Shown: positions 24,442-32,642, numbered from the stretch's first letter. The stretch is 50,917 nucleotides of DNA from Streptomyces wedmorensis (GCF_000716445.1 NZ_JNWK01000052.1:1-50917); one strand, 5' to 3'. Notes: generated by a model from the sequence alone, not told the origin. A program made the numbers and translations.

Positions 24442-25367
24442 GCACGTCGGGAGGCGCGCTGCTCGTCGTCGGGGACGTGGTCACGGACGTCGTCGCCCGG
24501 CACCGGTCACCCCTCGCGCCCGCGACGGACACGGCGGCGGAGATCCGGACCCTCCCGGGCGGCGCCGGAGCCAACGCCGCCTGCTGGGCGGTCCGTTCAG
24601 GCCACGAACAGGTGCGGCTGCTCGGCCGGGTGGGGGCCGACGCGGCCGGCTGGCACGAGCGGGCGCTGCGGCGGGCCGGGGTGCGGCCCCTCCTGGTACC
24701 GGACGAGGAGACCGCCACGGCCACGGTGATCGCACTCGTGGACGCCACCTCGGAGCGCACCTTCCTGACCGACAGCGGCGCCGCGCTCCGCCTCTCCCCC
24801 GCCGACTGGTCCGCCCGGCTGCTCGACGGCGTGGCCCGGCTGCACCTCTCCGGCTATCTGTTCTTCGCCGCCCCGAGTCGCGAGACGGCCCGCCGCGCCC
24901 TGCGGGACGCCCGGGCGGCGGGCGTCCCGGTGAGCGTCGACCCGGCCTCGGCGGGGTTCCTCGAGCGGCTGGGCGCGGAACGGTTCCTGGCCGCCGCGAA
25001 GGGCGCCGAGGTCCTGCTGCCCAACGCCGACGAGGCCCGGTCGCTCACCGGCATCGCCGAACCGGATTCGGCGGCCGCCGAGTTGAGCCGTCGCTTCCCC
25101 CTCGTCGTGGTCACCCTCGGTGCCGCCGGCGCCGTCGTCGCCGAGGACGGCGGGGTCACGGCACGGGTGGCGGCACCCCCGGTGCCCCCGGCCCGACGCG
25201 TCGACTCGACGGGCGCGGGCGACGCGTTCACCGGGGCCTTCCTCGCGGCCCTGCTCGCCGGCGCGGACCCCGTGCGCGCCGCCGAGGCGGGCTGCCACGC
25301 GGGCGCGGAGGCGGTCACGGTCGTGGGCGGCAGACCGCCGGACAGGACCTGGCCGGAAGGACCCTAG
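24438..25367 (+). CDS. psuK: PfkB-family carbohydrate kinase, probable pseudouridine kinase
   Basis: A 309-residue ribokinase-fold protein starting at a GTG that overlaps the psuG stop. The N-terminal PfkB motif is PGGAGANAACWAVRSG (about residues 38-53). The C-terminal ATP/anion-hole motif is DSTGAGDAFTGAFLAALLAG (about 256-275) with the catalytic Asp in GAGD. It would phosphorylate pseudouridine to the 5'-phosphate, which PsuG then cleaves. The PsuK assignment rests on coupling with psuG; by sequence alone it could be another nucleoside or sugar kinase. The terminal TAG lies inside a CTAG that also gives the stop of the opposite gene. Confidence 0.85.
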   Translation: MSTSGGALLVVGDVVTDVVARHRSPLAPATDTAAEIRTLPGGAGANAACWAVRSGHEQVRLLGRVGADAAGWHERALRRAGVRPLLVPDEETATATVIALVDATSERTFLTDSGAALRLSPADWSARLLDGVARLHLSGYLFFAAPSRETARRALRDARAAGVPVSVDPASAGFLERLGAERFLAAAKGAEVLLPNADEARSLTGIAEPDSAAAELSRRFPLVVVTLGAAGAVVAEDGGVTARVAAPPVPPARRVDSTGAGDAFTGAFLAALLAGADPVRAAEAGCHAGAEAVTVVGGRPPDRTWPEGP

Positions 25368-25999
25368 CCGCCGAGACCGGTCCAGGCCGGGTGGCGCGGG
25401 TCGTCGGCGCGTACGACGGCGTCGGCGGTACCGGCGGGGTCGACCTCCGACTCGTACCGGACGAAGGCGGGGAGGGTCCACTGCTCTTCGGTGCGCCGGG
25501 CGAGGGCGGCGGCTGACAGCCGCAGGTGCACGGTGAGGTCGAAGGGGAACCAGTGGCCGAGGAGGAAGGGCCCGTGCACCACGAGCACGCCGCCGGGCGG
25601 CAGCGTGACGTACGGGCTGCGGGTCGCCCGGTCCTTGACCGGGTCCCACAGGTCGGGCAGCACACGACCGGTGCCGCCGGGCTCCAGCGGGCCGAAGACC
25701 TCCCGCCACAGGGCCCCGGTGTCGACCCATCCGTCGTAGTACGCGTCGGGGTCCCGCTTCCCGTACTCGAACCGGAGGGACGCGGGGCGGAGGAACCCCC
25801 CGGTGCCGACCACGTGGACGGAGCGCCCGCGTGCCCGCAGCGCCTCGGCGAGCAGGCCGGCCAGCTCGCCGCCGGGCGCGGCGGGCGGCCCGTCGATGCC
25901 GACCTTGAGCCACTCGCCGCCGTCGCCGGGGGTGGCGGCGTCGACGTGCCCGGCCAGGGTCTCGGCCAGTCGGTCCCAGGTGATCGCCTCGTATCGCAT
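25364..25999 (-). CDS. Uridine-kinase-like protein with degenerate P-loop
   Basis: A 211-residue protein resembling the P-loop uridine kinase family. VGIDGPPAA marks the position where active relatives read GIDGPxxxGKT, but the sequence continues PGGELAGLLAEAL, with no GKS/T. The downstream landmarks are present: FLRPASLRFEYGKRDPDAYYDGWVD (substrate-lid region), VLVVHGPFLLG (Walker B-like, with His in place of Asp) and FPFDLTVHLRLSAAAL. It is therefore probably not a normal kinase. ATG 25999 is preferred over ATG 26008 because AGGA sits at RBS distance. It converges with psuK, stop over stop. The nucleoside context suggests a role linked to pseudouridine or uridine, which is inference. Confidence 0.75.
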   Translation of the reverse strand: MRYEAITWDRLAETLAGHVDAATPGDGGEWLKVGIDGPPAAPGGELAGLLAEALRARGRSVHVVGTGGFLRPASLRFEYGKRDPDAYYDGWVDTGALWREVFGPLEPGGTGRVLPDLWDPVKDRATRSPYVTLPPGGVLVVHGPFLLGHWFPFDLTVHLRLSAAALARRTEEQWTLPAFVRYESEVDPAGTADAVVRADDPRHPAWTGLGG

Positions 26000-26073
26000 C
26001 CCGCTCATCCTGCCCGCCGTTCGCGCGTCCCGCTTGACCTTGTCACTGGCGTCACCGTTCGACCATCGCACGC

Positions 26074-26826
26074 ATGGACACCACCACATCCACCAGGGTC
26101 GTCGTCGTCACCGGCGCGGGCACCGGCATCGGCCGGGCCACCGCGCGGGCCTTCGCCGGGCAGGGGGCGACGGTCGTCGCCGTCGGCCGCCGCGAGGGGC
26201 CGCTGCGGGAGGCCGCCGAGGGACACGCCGGAATCCACCCGTTCGTCGCCGACATCACCGCGGAGGGCGCGGCCGAGGAGATCGTGCGGACCGCCGTCGG
26301 CGCCCACGGCCGCCTCGACGTCCTCGTCAACAACGCCGGGATCTCCGTCGGCGGACCGCTCGGCACGCTCGACCGCTCCGTCATCACCCCGCTCCTGGAG
26401 ACGAACCTCGTCGCCCCCGTGCTGCTCACCCAGGCCGCCCTCCCCGCGCTCCGGGCGTCCCGGGGCGTGGTGGTGAACGTGTCGACGACCATCGGGCAGC
26501 GGGGCTGGCCGGCCAACTCCTTCTATCCGGCGACCAAGAGCGCCCTGGAGACGCTGACCCGATGCTGGGCGGTGGAACTCGCGCCGGACGGGGTGCGGGT
26601 GGTGGCGGTGGCCCCCGGCGCGATCGAGACACCGATCGCCGACCACATGGGACTCTCGCCCGAGCGGCGGGAGGCGCTGCGGGCCTGGCAGCTCGCGCAC
26701 ACGCCGCTGGGCCGGATCGGCAGGCCCGACGAGGTCGCCTGGGCGATCACCGCGCTCGCCGCGCCCGACGCCGCTTTCGTGACGGGCACCGTGCTGCCCG
26801 TCGACGGGGGCGCGCTGGTCTCGTGA
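26074..26826 (+). CDS. Short-chain dehydrogenase/reductase
   Basis: A 250-residue classical SDR. Cofactor motif TGAGTGIGRA (13-22), with GRREG after beta 2 suggesting NADP(H), DVLVNNAGIS (about 85-94), a Ser in NVSTTIGQRGW, catalytic YPATK (about 150-154), and APGAIETPIADHM. The end FVTGTVLPVDGGALVS is typical. It lies divergent to the kinase-like gene and overlaps the MerR regulator start (GTGA if the upstream start is used), so the regulator probably controls or reports on the same substrate. The substrate is not predictable. Confidence 0.92.
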   Translation: MDTTTSTRVVVVTGAGTGIGRATARAFAGQGATVVAVGRREGPLREAAEGHAGIHPFVADITAEGAAEEIVRTAVGAHGRLDVLVNNAGISVGGPLGTLDRSVITPLLETNLVAPVLLTQAALPALRASRGVVVNVSTTIGQRGWPANSFYPATKSALETLTRCWAVELAPDGVRVVAVAPGAIETPIADHMGLSPERREALRAWQLAHTPLGRIGRPDEVAWAITALAAPDAAFVTGTVLPVDGGALVS

Positions 26827-26852
26827 TACGACTGCGCGAGGAGGTGGCGCCC

Positions 26853-27215
26853 TTGCGCATCGGTGAACTGGCCCGGCGGACGGGGGCGTCGGCGCGTGCC
26901 CTGCGTCACTACGAGACGGCGGGGCTGATCGCGTCGGCGCGTGCGGCCAACGGCTACCGGGTGTACGAGGAGGGCGCCGTCGCGCGGGTGGCGAACATCC
27001 GGTACTTCCTCGCGGCCGGCCTGACGCTGGACGACGTGTCCGCGTTCCGCTCGTGCCTCGACGGGGACGTCTCCTCGGTTCCGCCGTCCGCGCGCGCCCT
27101 GGAGATCGCCCGCGAGCGACTGGCCGTGCTCGACGCCCGCATCGCGGCGCAGACGGCCGCGCGCGACCGCCTTGCGGCGGCCCTGGCGACGGCTCCGGCG
27201 GTCACCCGGCCCTGA
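26853..27215 (+). CDS. MerR family transcriptional regulator
   Basis: A 120-residue regulator. The N-terminal winged helix reads RIGELARRTGASARALRHYE, then GLI-x-x-x-R-x-x-NGYRVY, the MerR recognition block. A dimerisation coiled coil follows (ALEIARERLAVLDARIAAQ). The TTG at 26853 is chosen because GAGGAGG lies 8 nt upstream and the family begins here. An upstream GTG at 26823 overlaps the SDR stop and would add ten residues. There are no C-terminal cysteines for metal sensing, so it resembles the small-molecule or aldehyde-responsive MerR group. It is co-transcribed with the SDR. Confidence 0.88.
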   Translation: MRIGELARRTGASARALRHYETAGLIASARAANGYRVYEEGAVARVANIRYFLAAGLTLDDVSAFRSCLDGDVSSVPPSARALEIARERLAVLDARIAAQTAARDRLAAALATAPAVTRP

Positions 27216-27234
27216 ACGCGTGCCCGCTCGGGTC

Positions 27235-27885
27235 TCAGCGCGAGGCCGTCCCCGCGGTCGTCGCGGTCCGTTCCAGGGTGGCGCGCCCCGACGCGAGCGC
27301 CTCGGCGAGGGTCGTCTCGCCGCCGGCCAGGGCCCTGCAGGTCGCCGTGTCGGTCCTCAGCCGGGCGTCGGGACGTTCGGCGACCCCGTCGCCGTACACG
27401 CCGTCGCCGTGGGCCGTACTGCCGTCGGCCGCGATCCGTACGTGGAACTCGCCCTCGTCCAGCGTCACTTGGACGACACCTTCGCCGAGCTCGGCGAGTG
27501 CCCCGAGCAGCGGGACGGCGTACCAGTGCGCGCGGACGGCGTCGGTCGGGCGCGGCTCTCCGAGGTCCGGCGCCCCCCAGGCCGCGAGGGCGCGCAGGAC
27601 GGGCAGCAGGTCCCGTCCGCGGGGGGTGAGTTCGTACACGTACGCCGAGGCGGGCGGGGGCAGCCGGCGCCGGGTGACGAGCTCGGCGGCCTCCATGTCC
27701 TTGAGGCGGCCGGCGAGCATGTCGGTGCTGACGCCGGGCAGGTCGGCGTGGAGGTCGGTGTAGCGGCGCGGCCCGGCGAGGAGTTCGCGGACGACGAGCA
27801 GGGTCCAGCGGTCGCCGACGAGGTCGAGGGCGCGCGCGGCGGCGCAGTGCTGGTCGTAGCTGCGGCGGCGTGGCTGACGTGGCAT
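27235..27885 (-). CDS. HxlR family transcriptional regulator
   Basis: A 216-residue protein. The HxlR winged helix is at the N terminus: CAAARALDLVGDRWTLLVVRELLAGPRRYTDL, with the classic G-D-R/K-W-T-x-L-x-x-R-x-L pattern, then LPGVSTDMLAGRLKDMEAAELV and YELTPRGRDLLPVL. About 95 further residues form a C-terminal domain found in longer HxlR proteins (VTLDEGEFHVRI...). ATG 27885 is preceded at 7 nt by TAGACT, so the mRNA is probably leaderless. The gene is divergent from the alaA-like gene, with two palindromes between, one over its own -35 box, which suggests autoregulation. Confidence 0.92.
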   Translation of the reverse strand: MPRQPRRRSYDQHCAAARALDLVGDRWTLLVVRELLAGPRRYTDLHADLPGVSTDMLAGRLKDMEAAELVTRRRLPPPASAYVYELTPRGRDLLPVLRALAAWGAPDLGEPRPTDAVRAHWYAVPLLGALAELGEGVVQVTLDEGEFHVRIAADGSTAHGDGVYGDGVAERPDARLRTDTATCRALAGGETTLAEALASGRATLERTATTAGTASR

Positions 27886-27892
27886 GCGACGC

Positions 27893-27920
27893 AGTCTAGA
27901 CATGTTGTTGGACTTTCCAA
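27893..27920 (-). promoter_or_regulatory. Leaderless promoter of the HxlR gene
   Basis: Minus strand TTGGAA (27915-27920), a 16-nt spacer and TAGACT (27893-27898), then 7 nt to ATG 27885. The -35 box lies inside operator 1. Confidence 0.6.
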
Positions 27921-27942
27921 GCTCGAACTTGGTAAAACCAAG
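27908..27942. promoter_or_regulatory. Paired HxlR-type operators
   Basis: TTGGA-N3-TCCAA (27908-27920) and CTTGGT-N3-ACCAAG (27928-27942) share TTGG(A/T)-N3-(A/T)CCAA. Their centres are 21 bp apart, two helical turns, between HxlR and the aminotransferase. Confidence 0.65.
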
Positions 27943-27976
27943 CAACACTGATTCCGGGGACCTGGGGAGGTCGGAC

Positions 27977-29188
27977 ATGGAGTTCCGGCAGTCGAGCAAG
28001 CTGAGCGAGGTCTGCTACGAGATCCGCGGCCCGGTGATCGAGCACGCCAACGCGCTGGAGGAGGCGGGCCACAGCGTCCTGCGCCTCAACACCGGCAACC
28101 CGGCGCTCTTCGGCTTCGAGGCGCCCGAGGAGATCGTCCAGGACATGATCCGGATGCTCCCCAAGGCCCACGGCTACACCGACTCCCGCGGCATCCTCTC
28201 CGCCCGCCGCGCGGTCGCCCAGCGCTACCAGTCCATGGGCCTGCCGGACGTGGACGTCGACGACATCTTCCTCGGCAACGGCGTGTCCGAGCTGATCTCG
28301 ATGGCCGTCCAGGCCCTCCTGGAGGACGGCGACGAGGTCCTCGTACCCGCCCCGGACTACCCGCTGTGGACGGCGGTCGTCACCCTCGCGGGCGGCAAGC
28401 CCGTGCACTACCTGTGCGACGAGGCCGCCGACTGGTACCCGGACCTCGACGACATGGCGTCGAAGATCACCGACCGCACCAAGGCCATCGTCGTCATCAA
28501 CCCCAACAACCCCACGGGCGCCGTCTACCCGAAGGAGGTCCTGGAGGGCATCTTCGAACTCGCCCGGCGCCACGGCCTGATGGTCTTCGCCGACGAGATC
28601 TACGACCAGATCGTCTACGACGACGCCGTCCACCACCCCGCCGCCTCCCTCGCCCCCGACCTGGTCGTCCTCACCTTCGGCGGGCTCTCCAAGACCTACC
28701 GGGTGGCGGGCTTCCGCTCCGGCTGGCTGGTCGTCAGCGGACCGAGGCAGCACGCCAGGAACTACCTGGAGGGCCTCACCATGCTGGCCTCCATGCGGCT
28801 CTGCCCCAACGCCCCCGCCCAGTACGCCATCCAGGCCGCGCTCGGCGGCCGGCAGTCGATCCACGAGCTCACCGCGCCCGGTGGCCGGCTGCGCGAACAG
28901 CGCGACCGGGCCTGGGAGAAGCTCAACGAGATCCCGGGCGTCTCCTGCGTGAAGCCGAAGGGCGCGCTGTACGCCTTCCCGCGCCTCGACCCCGCCGTGC
29001 ACAAGATCCACGACGACGAGAAGTTCGTCCTCGACCTGCTCCTGCGGGAGAAGATCCAGGTCGTGCAGGGCACCGGCTTCAACTGGCCGCGCCCGGACCA
29101 CTTCCGCATCCTGACCCTGCCGTACGCCGACGACCTGGACGCCGCGATCAGCCGCATCGGCCGCTTCCTGAGCAGCTACCGCCAGTGA
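27977..29188 (+). CDS. PLP-dependent aminotransferase, AlaA-type (glutamate-pyruvate)
   Basis: A 403-residue class I/II aminotransferase, almost the same length as E. coli AlaA. The N terminus SSKLSEVCYEIRGPVIEHAN and LNTGNPALFGFEAPEEI are characteristic of AlaA. Cofactor-binding residues lie in NPNNPTGAVYP and FADEIYDQIVYDD. The Schiff-base lysine is in GLSKTYRVAGFRSGW at about residue 239, and the substrate Arg is in HFRILTLPY near the end. It would interconvert pyruvate and glutamate with alanine and 2-oxoglutarate. GGGGAGG sits 6 nt before the ATG. The divergent HxlR regulator and operator pair imply control of this gene, although AlaA function itself is housekeeping. Confidence 0.92.
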   Translation: MEFRQSSKLSEVCYEIRGPVIEHANALEEAGHSVLRLNTGNPALFGFEAPEEIVQDMIRMLPKAHGYTDSRGILSARRAVAQRYQSMGLPDVDVDDIFLGNGVSELISMAVQALLEDGDEVLVPAPDYPLWTAVVTLAGGKPVHYLCDEAADWYPDLDDMASKITDRTKAIVVINPNNPTGAVYPKEVLEGIFELARRHGLMVFADEIYDQIVYDDAVHHPAASLAPDLVVLTFGGLSKTYRVAGFRSGWLVVSGPRQHARNYLEGLTMLASMRLCPNAPAQYAIQAALGGRQSIHELTAPGGRLREQRDRAWEKLNEIPGVSCVKPKGALYAFPRLDPAVHKIHDDEKFVLDLLLREKIQVVQGTGFNWPRPDHFRILTLPYADDLDAAISRIGRFLSSYRQ

Positions 29189-29256
29189 CGCCCCGCCCTC
29201 CCGGCTGTCATGATCTACGGGTCGGAAGGCCGAACGAATCGGGAGGGCGGCCGGTC

Positions 29257-29715
29257 ATGGATGCGGCGCTGATAGCCGTGGCGGGAACCCTGTTGGGTGT
29301 CGTCTTCACACACTGGTTCCAGGGGCGGGCCACCGAGCGCACGGCCGCGCTCGCCCGCACCGAACAGCTCAGGCAGGAACGGATCTCGACGTACAGCGCC
29401 TTCGCGGGCGCGGTCGTCGACTACCGGCACAGCCAGAACGACCGCTGGTTCCGGGCGCTCCACCGACCCGGATCCGAAGAGGCGGAGGAGTCCCGGCACG
29501 CCTCCTACCGGCAGCGCACCGCCGCCCGACAGGCCCTCTTCCGCGTCCAGTTGGTGTGCGACGACCCGGAGGTCCGCCGACTGGCCGAGGCGGCCTTCGT
29601 CGATTCCCACTGCATGCACGAGGCGGTGGACGAGGCGGACCGCGCCCACCGCTCGGAGCAGGCGAAGAAAGCCCTCGCCACGTTCATCGCCGCCGCCGCG
29701 CCCGGCGTCCGCTGA
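29257..29715 (+). CDS. Hypothetical protein with N-terminal membrane helix
   Basis: A 152-residue protein. The first about 20 residues (DAALIAVAGTLLGVVFTHWF) form one membrane helix. The rest is a highly charged helical region (RATERTAALARTEQLRQERI..., then DRAHRSEQAKKALATF) that probably forms a coiled coil in the cytoplasm. Similar short Streptomyces proteins have no assigned function. GGGAGGG lies 9 nt before the ATG. The gap to the next gene is 13 nt, so the two form an operon. Confidence 0.72.
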   Translation: MDAALIAVAGTLLGVVFTHWFQGRATERTAALARTEQLRQERISTYSAFAGAVVDYRHSQNDRWFRALHRPGSEEAEESRHASYRQRTAARQALFRVQLVCDDPEVRRLAEAAFVDSHCMHEAVDEADRAHRSEQAKKALATFIAAAAPGVR

Positions 29716-29728
29716 GGGAGGACCGGCC

Positions 29729-30418
29729 ATGGACCTCGTCGCACCCGTCGTCGTCGAACCGCTCCGACGCCGCCGCTGCTCGGAGTGCCGGCAGGGGCCT
29801 CTGGAGCGGATGATCGTCGAGTTCAACGCACCGGTGTGCCTGGACTGCGCCGACCTCGGGCACCTGGTCTTCCTCCGCCGGGGCGACACCGCGCTCACCC
29901 GGCGCGCCCGCGAGAACAGCGGCCTCTGGGCCGTGGTGGTACGGCACAACCGGCGCCGGACGCGGTACGAGCGCCAGGGCCTGCTCGTCGAGGAGGAGGC
30001 GCTCGCCCGGGCGGAGCGCGCCTGCCTGGCGGACGCCGAGGCGCGGGCCAGGCGGCGGGCCCGGGACGCGGTGCGGCGCGCGGCACTCGACGCCGAGATC
30101 ACCGCGCTCCTCCGGGCCGAGATCCAGCGGCTCTTCCCGTCCTGCCCCGAGGACCGGGTCACGGAGATCGCCGTCCACGCGTCGGCGAAGGGAAGCGGCC
30201 GGGTGGGGCGGACGGCCGCGGGCCGCTCGCTCGACCGCGGCGCCGTCACCGCCGCGGTGCGCGCTTCCGTACGGCACGTCGACACGCCGTACGACACCCT
30301 GCTGATGCAGGGGGTTCCTCGGCACCAGGCCCGGACGAGGATCGCTCCCGCCATCGAGGCGGTGCTCCGGGCCTGGCGTCACGGCGGCGGGGACGCGAGC
30401 GGCCGGGGACGCGGCTGA
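29729..30418 (+). CDS. DUF2293 domain-containing protein
   Basis: A 229-residue protein. The N-terminal part has paired cysteines, CSECRQG and CLDCADLGH (about residues 16-46), which could bind zinc. A long Arg/Ala-rich helical segment follows. The C-terminal about 85 residues (IQRLFPSCPEDRVTEIAVHASAKGSGRVGRTAAGRSLD... VDTPYDTLLMQG) match DUF2293. RBS GGGAGGA lies 6 nt before the ATG. Function unknown. Cys pairs and basic helices would fit nucleic-acid binding, which is inference. Confidence 0.8.
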   Translation: MDLVAPVVVEPLRRRRCSECRQGPLERMIVEFNAPVCLDCADLGHLVFLRRGDTALTRRARENSGLWAVVVRHNRRRTRYERQGLLVEEEALARAERACLADAEARARRRARDAVRRAALDAEITALLRAEIQRLFPSCPEDRVTEIAVHASAKGSGRVGRTAAGRSLDRGAVTAAVRASVRHVDTPYDTLLMQGVPRHQARTRIAPAIEAVLRAWRHGGGDASGRGRG

Positions 30419-30445
30419 CGGCTCGGGCGTCAGCACGCGGCTGCC

Positions 30446-30464
30446 GGTCCGCGAGGAGCGGACC
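30446..30464 (-). terminator. Hairpin downstream of the chaplin gene
   Basis: Perfect 7-bp inverted repeat GGTCCGC / GCGGACC with a 5-nt loop, immediately after the chaplin stop and between convergent genes. Confidence 0.55.
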
Positions 30465-30465
30465 C

Positions 30466-31242
30466 TCAGGCCCGGTCTCCGGCGCGGCGCGCGCGACGGT
30501 ACATCAGGGCGCCGCCGAGCAGCAGCGCGGCGCTGGCGGAGCCGGCGTACCCGATGGAGTCCGAACCGGTGGCGGCCAGCGCGACCGAACTCGTCTCACC
30601 CTGCGGCGCCGGGGCCGGGGTCTCGGTCTCGGCCTGCGGGACCGGCACGTTCCGGACGGGGGTCTGCGGGCGCGGCGTGGGGATCTCGATCGGCTGCTCG
30701 GGCTTGCCGGGGCCGTTGACCGAGGTGTTGCCGAAGACCGGGTTGCCGATGCCGACCACGTTGACCGAGTTCCCGCTGAGGTTCACGGGCAGGTCGACGG
30801 GCAGCTGGAGGCCGTTCCCGGAGAGCACGCCGGGGGAGCCCGCGGCGCTGCTGTCGGCGGTGGCCCCGCCGCCGTTGGAGGAACCGCCCCCGCCGCTGTG
30901 GGAGCCGCCGGCCTGCTCTCCACCGCGGGGGGTGGCGGGCTCGTCCTTGTGGGAACGGCCGCCGCCGTTCTCGTCGGCGCCGTAGCCGTCGGGCTCGGCG
31001 GAGCGGTTGGCACAGCGGTTGCCGAAGGCCGGGTTGAGCAGTCCGACGACGTTGACCGTGTTCCCGCAGGCGTTGACCGGCACGTGCACCGGCAGCTGAA
31101 GCGTGTTGCCGGAGCCGACGCCCGGCGAACCGACCGCGGCGCCCTGGGCGCCGGAGTCGGCGTGCGCGGCGCCCGCCGAGAGCGCGAGCGCCCCACCCGT
31201 GACCAACAGTGTGGCCAGACCACTTCGGCGAATCTGCCTCAT
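30466..31242 (-). CDS. Long chaplin with two chaplin domains and an LAXTG sorting signal
   Basis: Chaplins are amyloid-forming hydrophobic surface proteins that let aerial hyphae leave the medium; long forms are fixed to the wall by sortase. This 258-residue protein has a signal peptide (1 to about 28), chaplin domain 1 at about 38-80 (with Cys59 and Cys77), a Gly/Ser/Pro-rich spacer, domain 2 at about 135-177 and a Pro-rich stalk. It ends with LAATG (222-226), a membrane helix and a basic tail. Domain 2 has Ser and Thr where domain 1 has its two Cys residues. AGGAAG lies close before the ATG. CGTTGA (minus strand 31291-31296) matches the BldN -10 consensus, but no convincing -35 is present. 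Confidence 0.93.
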   Translation of the reverse strand: MRQIRRSGLATLLVTGGALALSAGAAHADSGAQGAAVGSPGVGSGNTLQLPVHVPVNACGNTVNVVGLLNPAFGNRCANRSAEPDGYGADENGGGRSHKDEPATPRGGEQAGGSHSGGGGSSNGGGATADSSAAGSPGVLSGNGLQLPVDLPVNLSGNSVNVVGIGNPVFGNTSVNGPGKPEQPIEIPTPRPQTPVRNVPVPQAETETPAPAPQGETSSVALAATGSDSIGYAGSASAALLLGGALMYRRARRAGDRA

Positions 31243-31370
31243 GGCTTCCTGCCTTCCGGAGGTGTACACGGGCGAGTGCCCGTACCGGAATCAACGCGAC
31301 AAACGGGTGGGCCGGATCCGGCCGTTGACGGGTTTCACTCCATCGAGTGGGACTCCGTTCGCGTGTCCGG

Positions 31371-32642
31371 TCATCGCCCCAGGAGGTCGGTGAGGGCGCC
31401 GACCGGGTCCGGGTCGGGGGCGCCGCGCGGCCACCAGTCCTCGCGCCCGGCGTCCGACTCGTAGCCGTACCAGAGGCCGTCCCTGCCGAGGCGGAGTTGG
31501 AGGGATTCGGTGGAGAGCCGGTTGCGCCAGGGGCGGAAGGCGGGGAAGTCGGCGGCGATCAGCGCGGGTCTGGCACGGTCGAACGGGCCCGCCGGCGGGT
31601 CCCACGGCTCCTCCAGGACGACGAGGCCCGCGGCGCCGCCCTGCCGCCAGGCGGCGACGGCACGCGCCAGCTCCGTGGGGGTGCGGTCGAGGGCGCACGC
31701 CAGGTCGCGGTAGAGCGCGCGGGTCGAGGCGGTGAGCCCCGAACCGGGGTGCGCGGCGGCCAGCCGGACCGCGTCCTGCCAGGGGGTGAGCGCGGCGACC
31801 GGGTCGTGGCCGGTGGCGAGGAAGCCGTGGGCGCGGACGGCGGCCTCGGTGGCGAGCAGGTCGAGGGCGAGCGGGTCGGGGGCGTGCGGGTCCGGCGGGA
31901 AGACGGCCGGGCGGCCGGGCCGGTCCGGGACCGGCAGTTCGGGAGGCAGCGGCGGGCTCCAGGAGCCGGCGGCCGTGACCAGCACGGTCCGGGCGAGGAC
32001 CGTGGGCATCGGCGGCGCGGCCGCGGTGGTCTCGGCGGCGGAGCGGGCCGCGTTGCGCCGGGTGAGTTCGGCGAGCAGCTCCTGCTCACCGCGGCCGCGC
32101 ATCAGGAAGAGGACGAACGGGTCCTCGTCGAGGAGGCGGGCCGCCTGGTAGCAGAGGGCCGCGGCGTGCTTGCAGGGGTAGCCGTCGTCGGGGCAGGAGC
32201 AGTCGGGGACGAGGTCCCCCGCCGCGGGCAGCAGTCCGGTGACCGCCTCAAGGGCGTGCGGCACGTCCTTGTCGAGCAGGGCGGCGATGTGGTCGGGCCG
32301 GGCGGTGGCCTCGTCGAGGAACCGCTCCCAGCCGTCGTCGCCGAGGGCCCGCATCCTGATCTCGGTGCGGTACGGGCGGGCCCGACTGCCGTGGACGTAG
32401 GCGACGACCCGGCCGGGGGTGACCGTGATCGCGTCGACGTGCCCGCGCCCGGCGTACGCCTTGCCGCGGGCGAGGCGGGCCGGGTCGAGCGCGGTGTCCT
32501 CCAGGGCCTCGACCCAGGCGTTCCCCCACCAGGTCGCGGCGAACCGGCCGTCGGGCACGTCGCGGGGTGCGACCTGCGGGAAGCTGCGGCGGCGGTCGTC
32601 GTGGCGGGGGGCGGCTCCGCGCGCGCCCCGTGCGTGGTTCAC
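31371..32642 (-). CDS. SWIM zinc finger protein
   Basis: A 423-residue protein starting at a GTG that overlaps the SNF2 helicase stop (GTGA). The SWIM finger CSCPDDGYPCKHAAA (Cys148, Cys150, Cys157, His159) has the CxCxnCxH pattern that binds zinc and contacts DNA or protein. The N-terminal segment FAATWWGNAWVEALED...RGKAYAGRGHVDAITVTPGRVVAYVHGSR is the conserved flank of the family. The C-terminal about 200 residues are less conserved. The translational coupling to a SNF2 helicase is a recurrent arrangement and implies one complex. The promoter of the pair carries a damage-type element, so a repair or chromatin-remodelling role is likely but inferred. Confidence 0.9.
   Translation of the reverse strand: MNHARGARGAAPRHDDRRRSFPQVAPRDVPDGRFAATWWGNAWVEALEDTALDPARLARGKAYAGRGHVDAITVTPGRVVAYVHGSRARPYRTEIRMRALGDDGWERFLDEATARPDHIAALLDKDVPHALEAVTGLLPAAGDLVPDCSCPDDGYPCKHAAALCYQAARLLDEDPFVLFLMRGRGEQELLAELTRRNAARSAAETTAAAPPMPTVLARTVLVTAAGSWSPPLPPELPVPDRPGRPAVFPPDPHAPDPLALDLLATEAAVRAHGFLATGHDPVAALTPWQDAVRLAAAHPGSGLTASTRALYRDLACALDRTPTELARAVAAWRQGGAAGLVVLEEPWDPPAGPFDRARPALIAADFPAFRPWRNRLSTESLQLRLGRDGLWYGYESDAGREDWWPRGAPDPDPVGALTDLLGR

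Noticed and set aside
31291..31296. BldN-dependent promoter of the chaplin gene
   Set aside because: The -10 element CGTTGA is present, but the -35 CGTAAC is not found 16-17 nt upstream, so I do not annotate it as a promoter.
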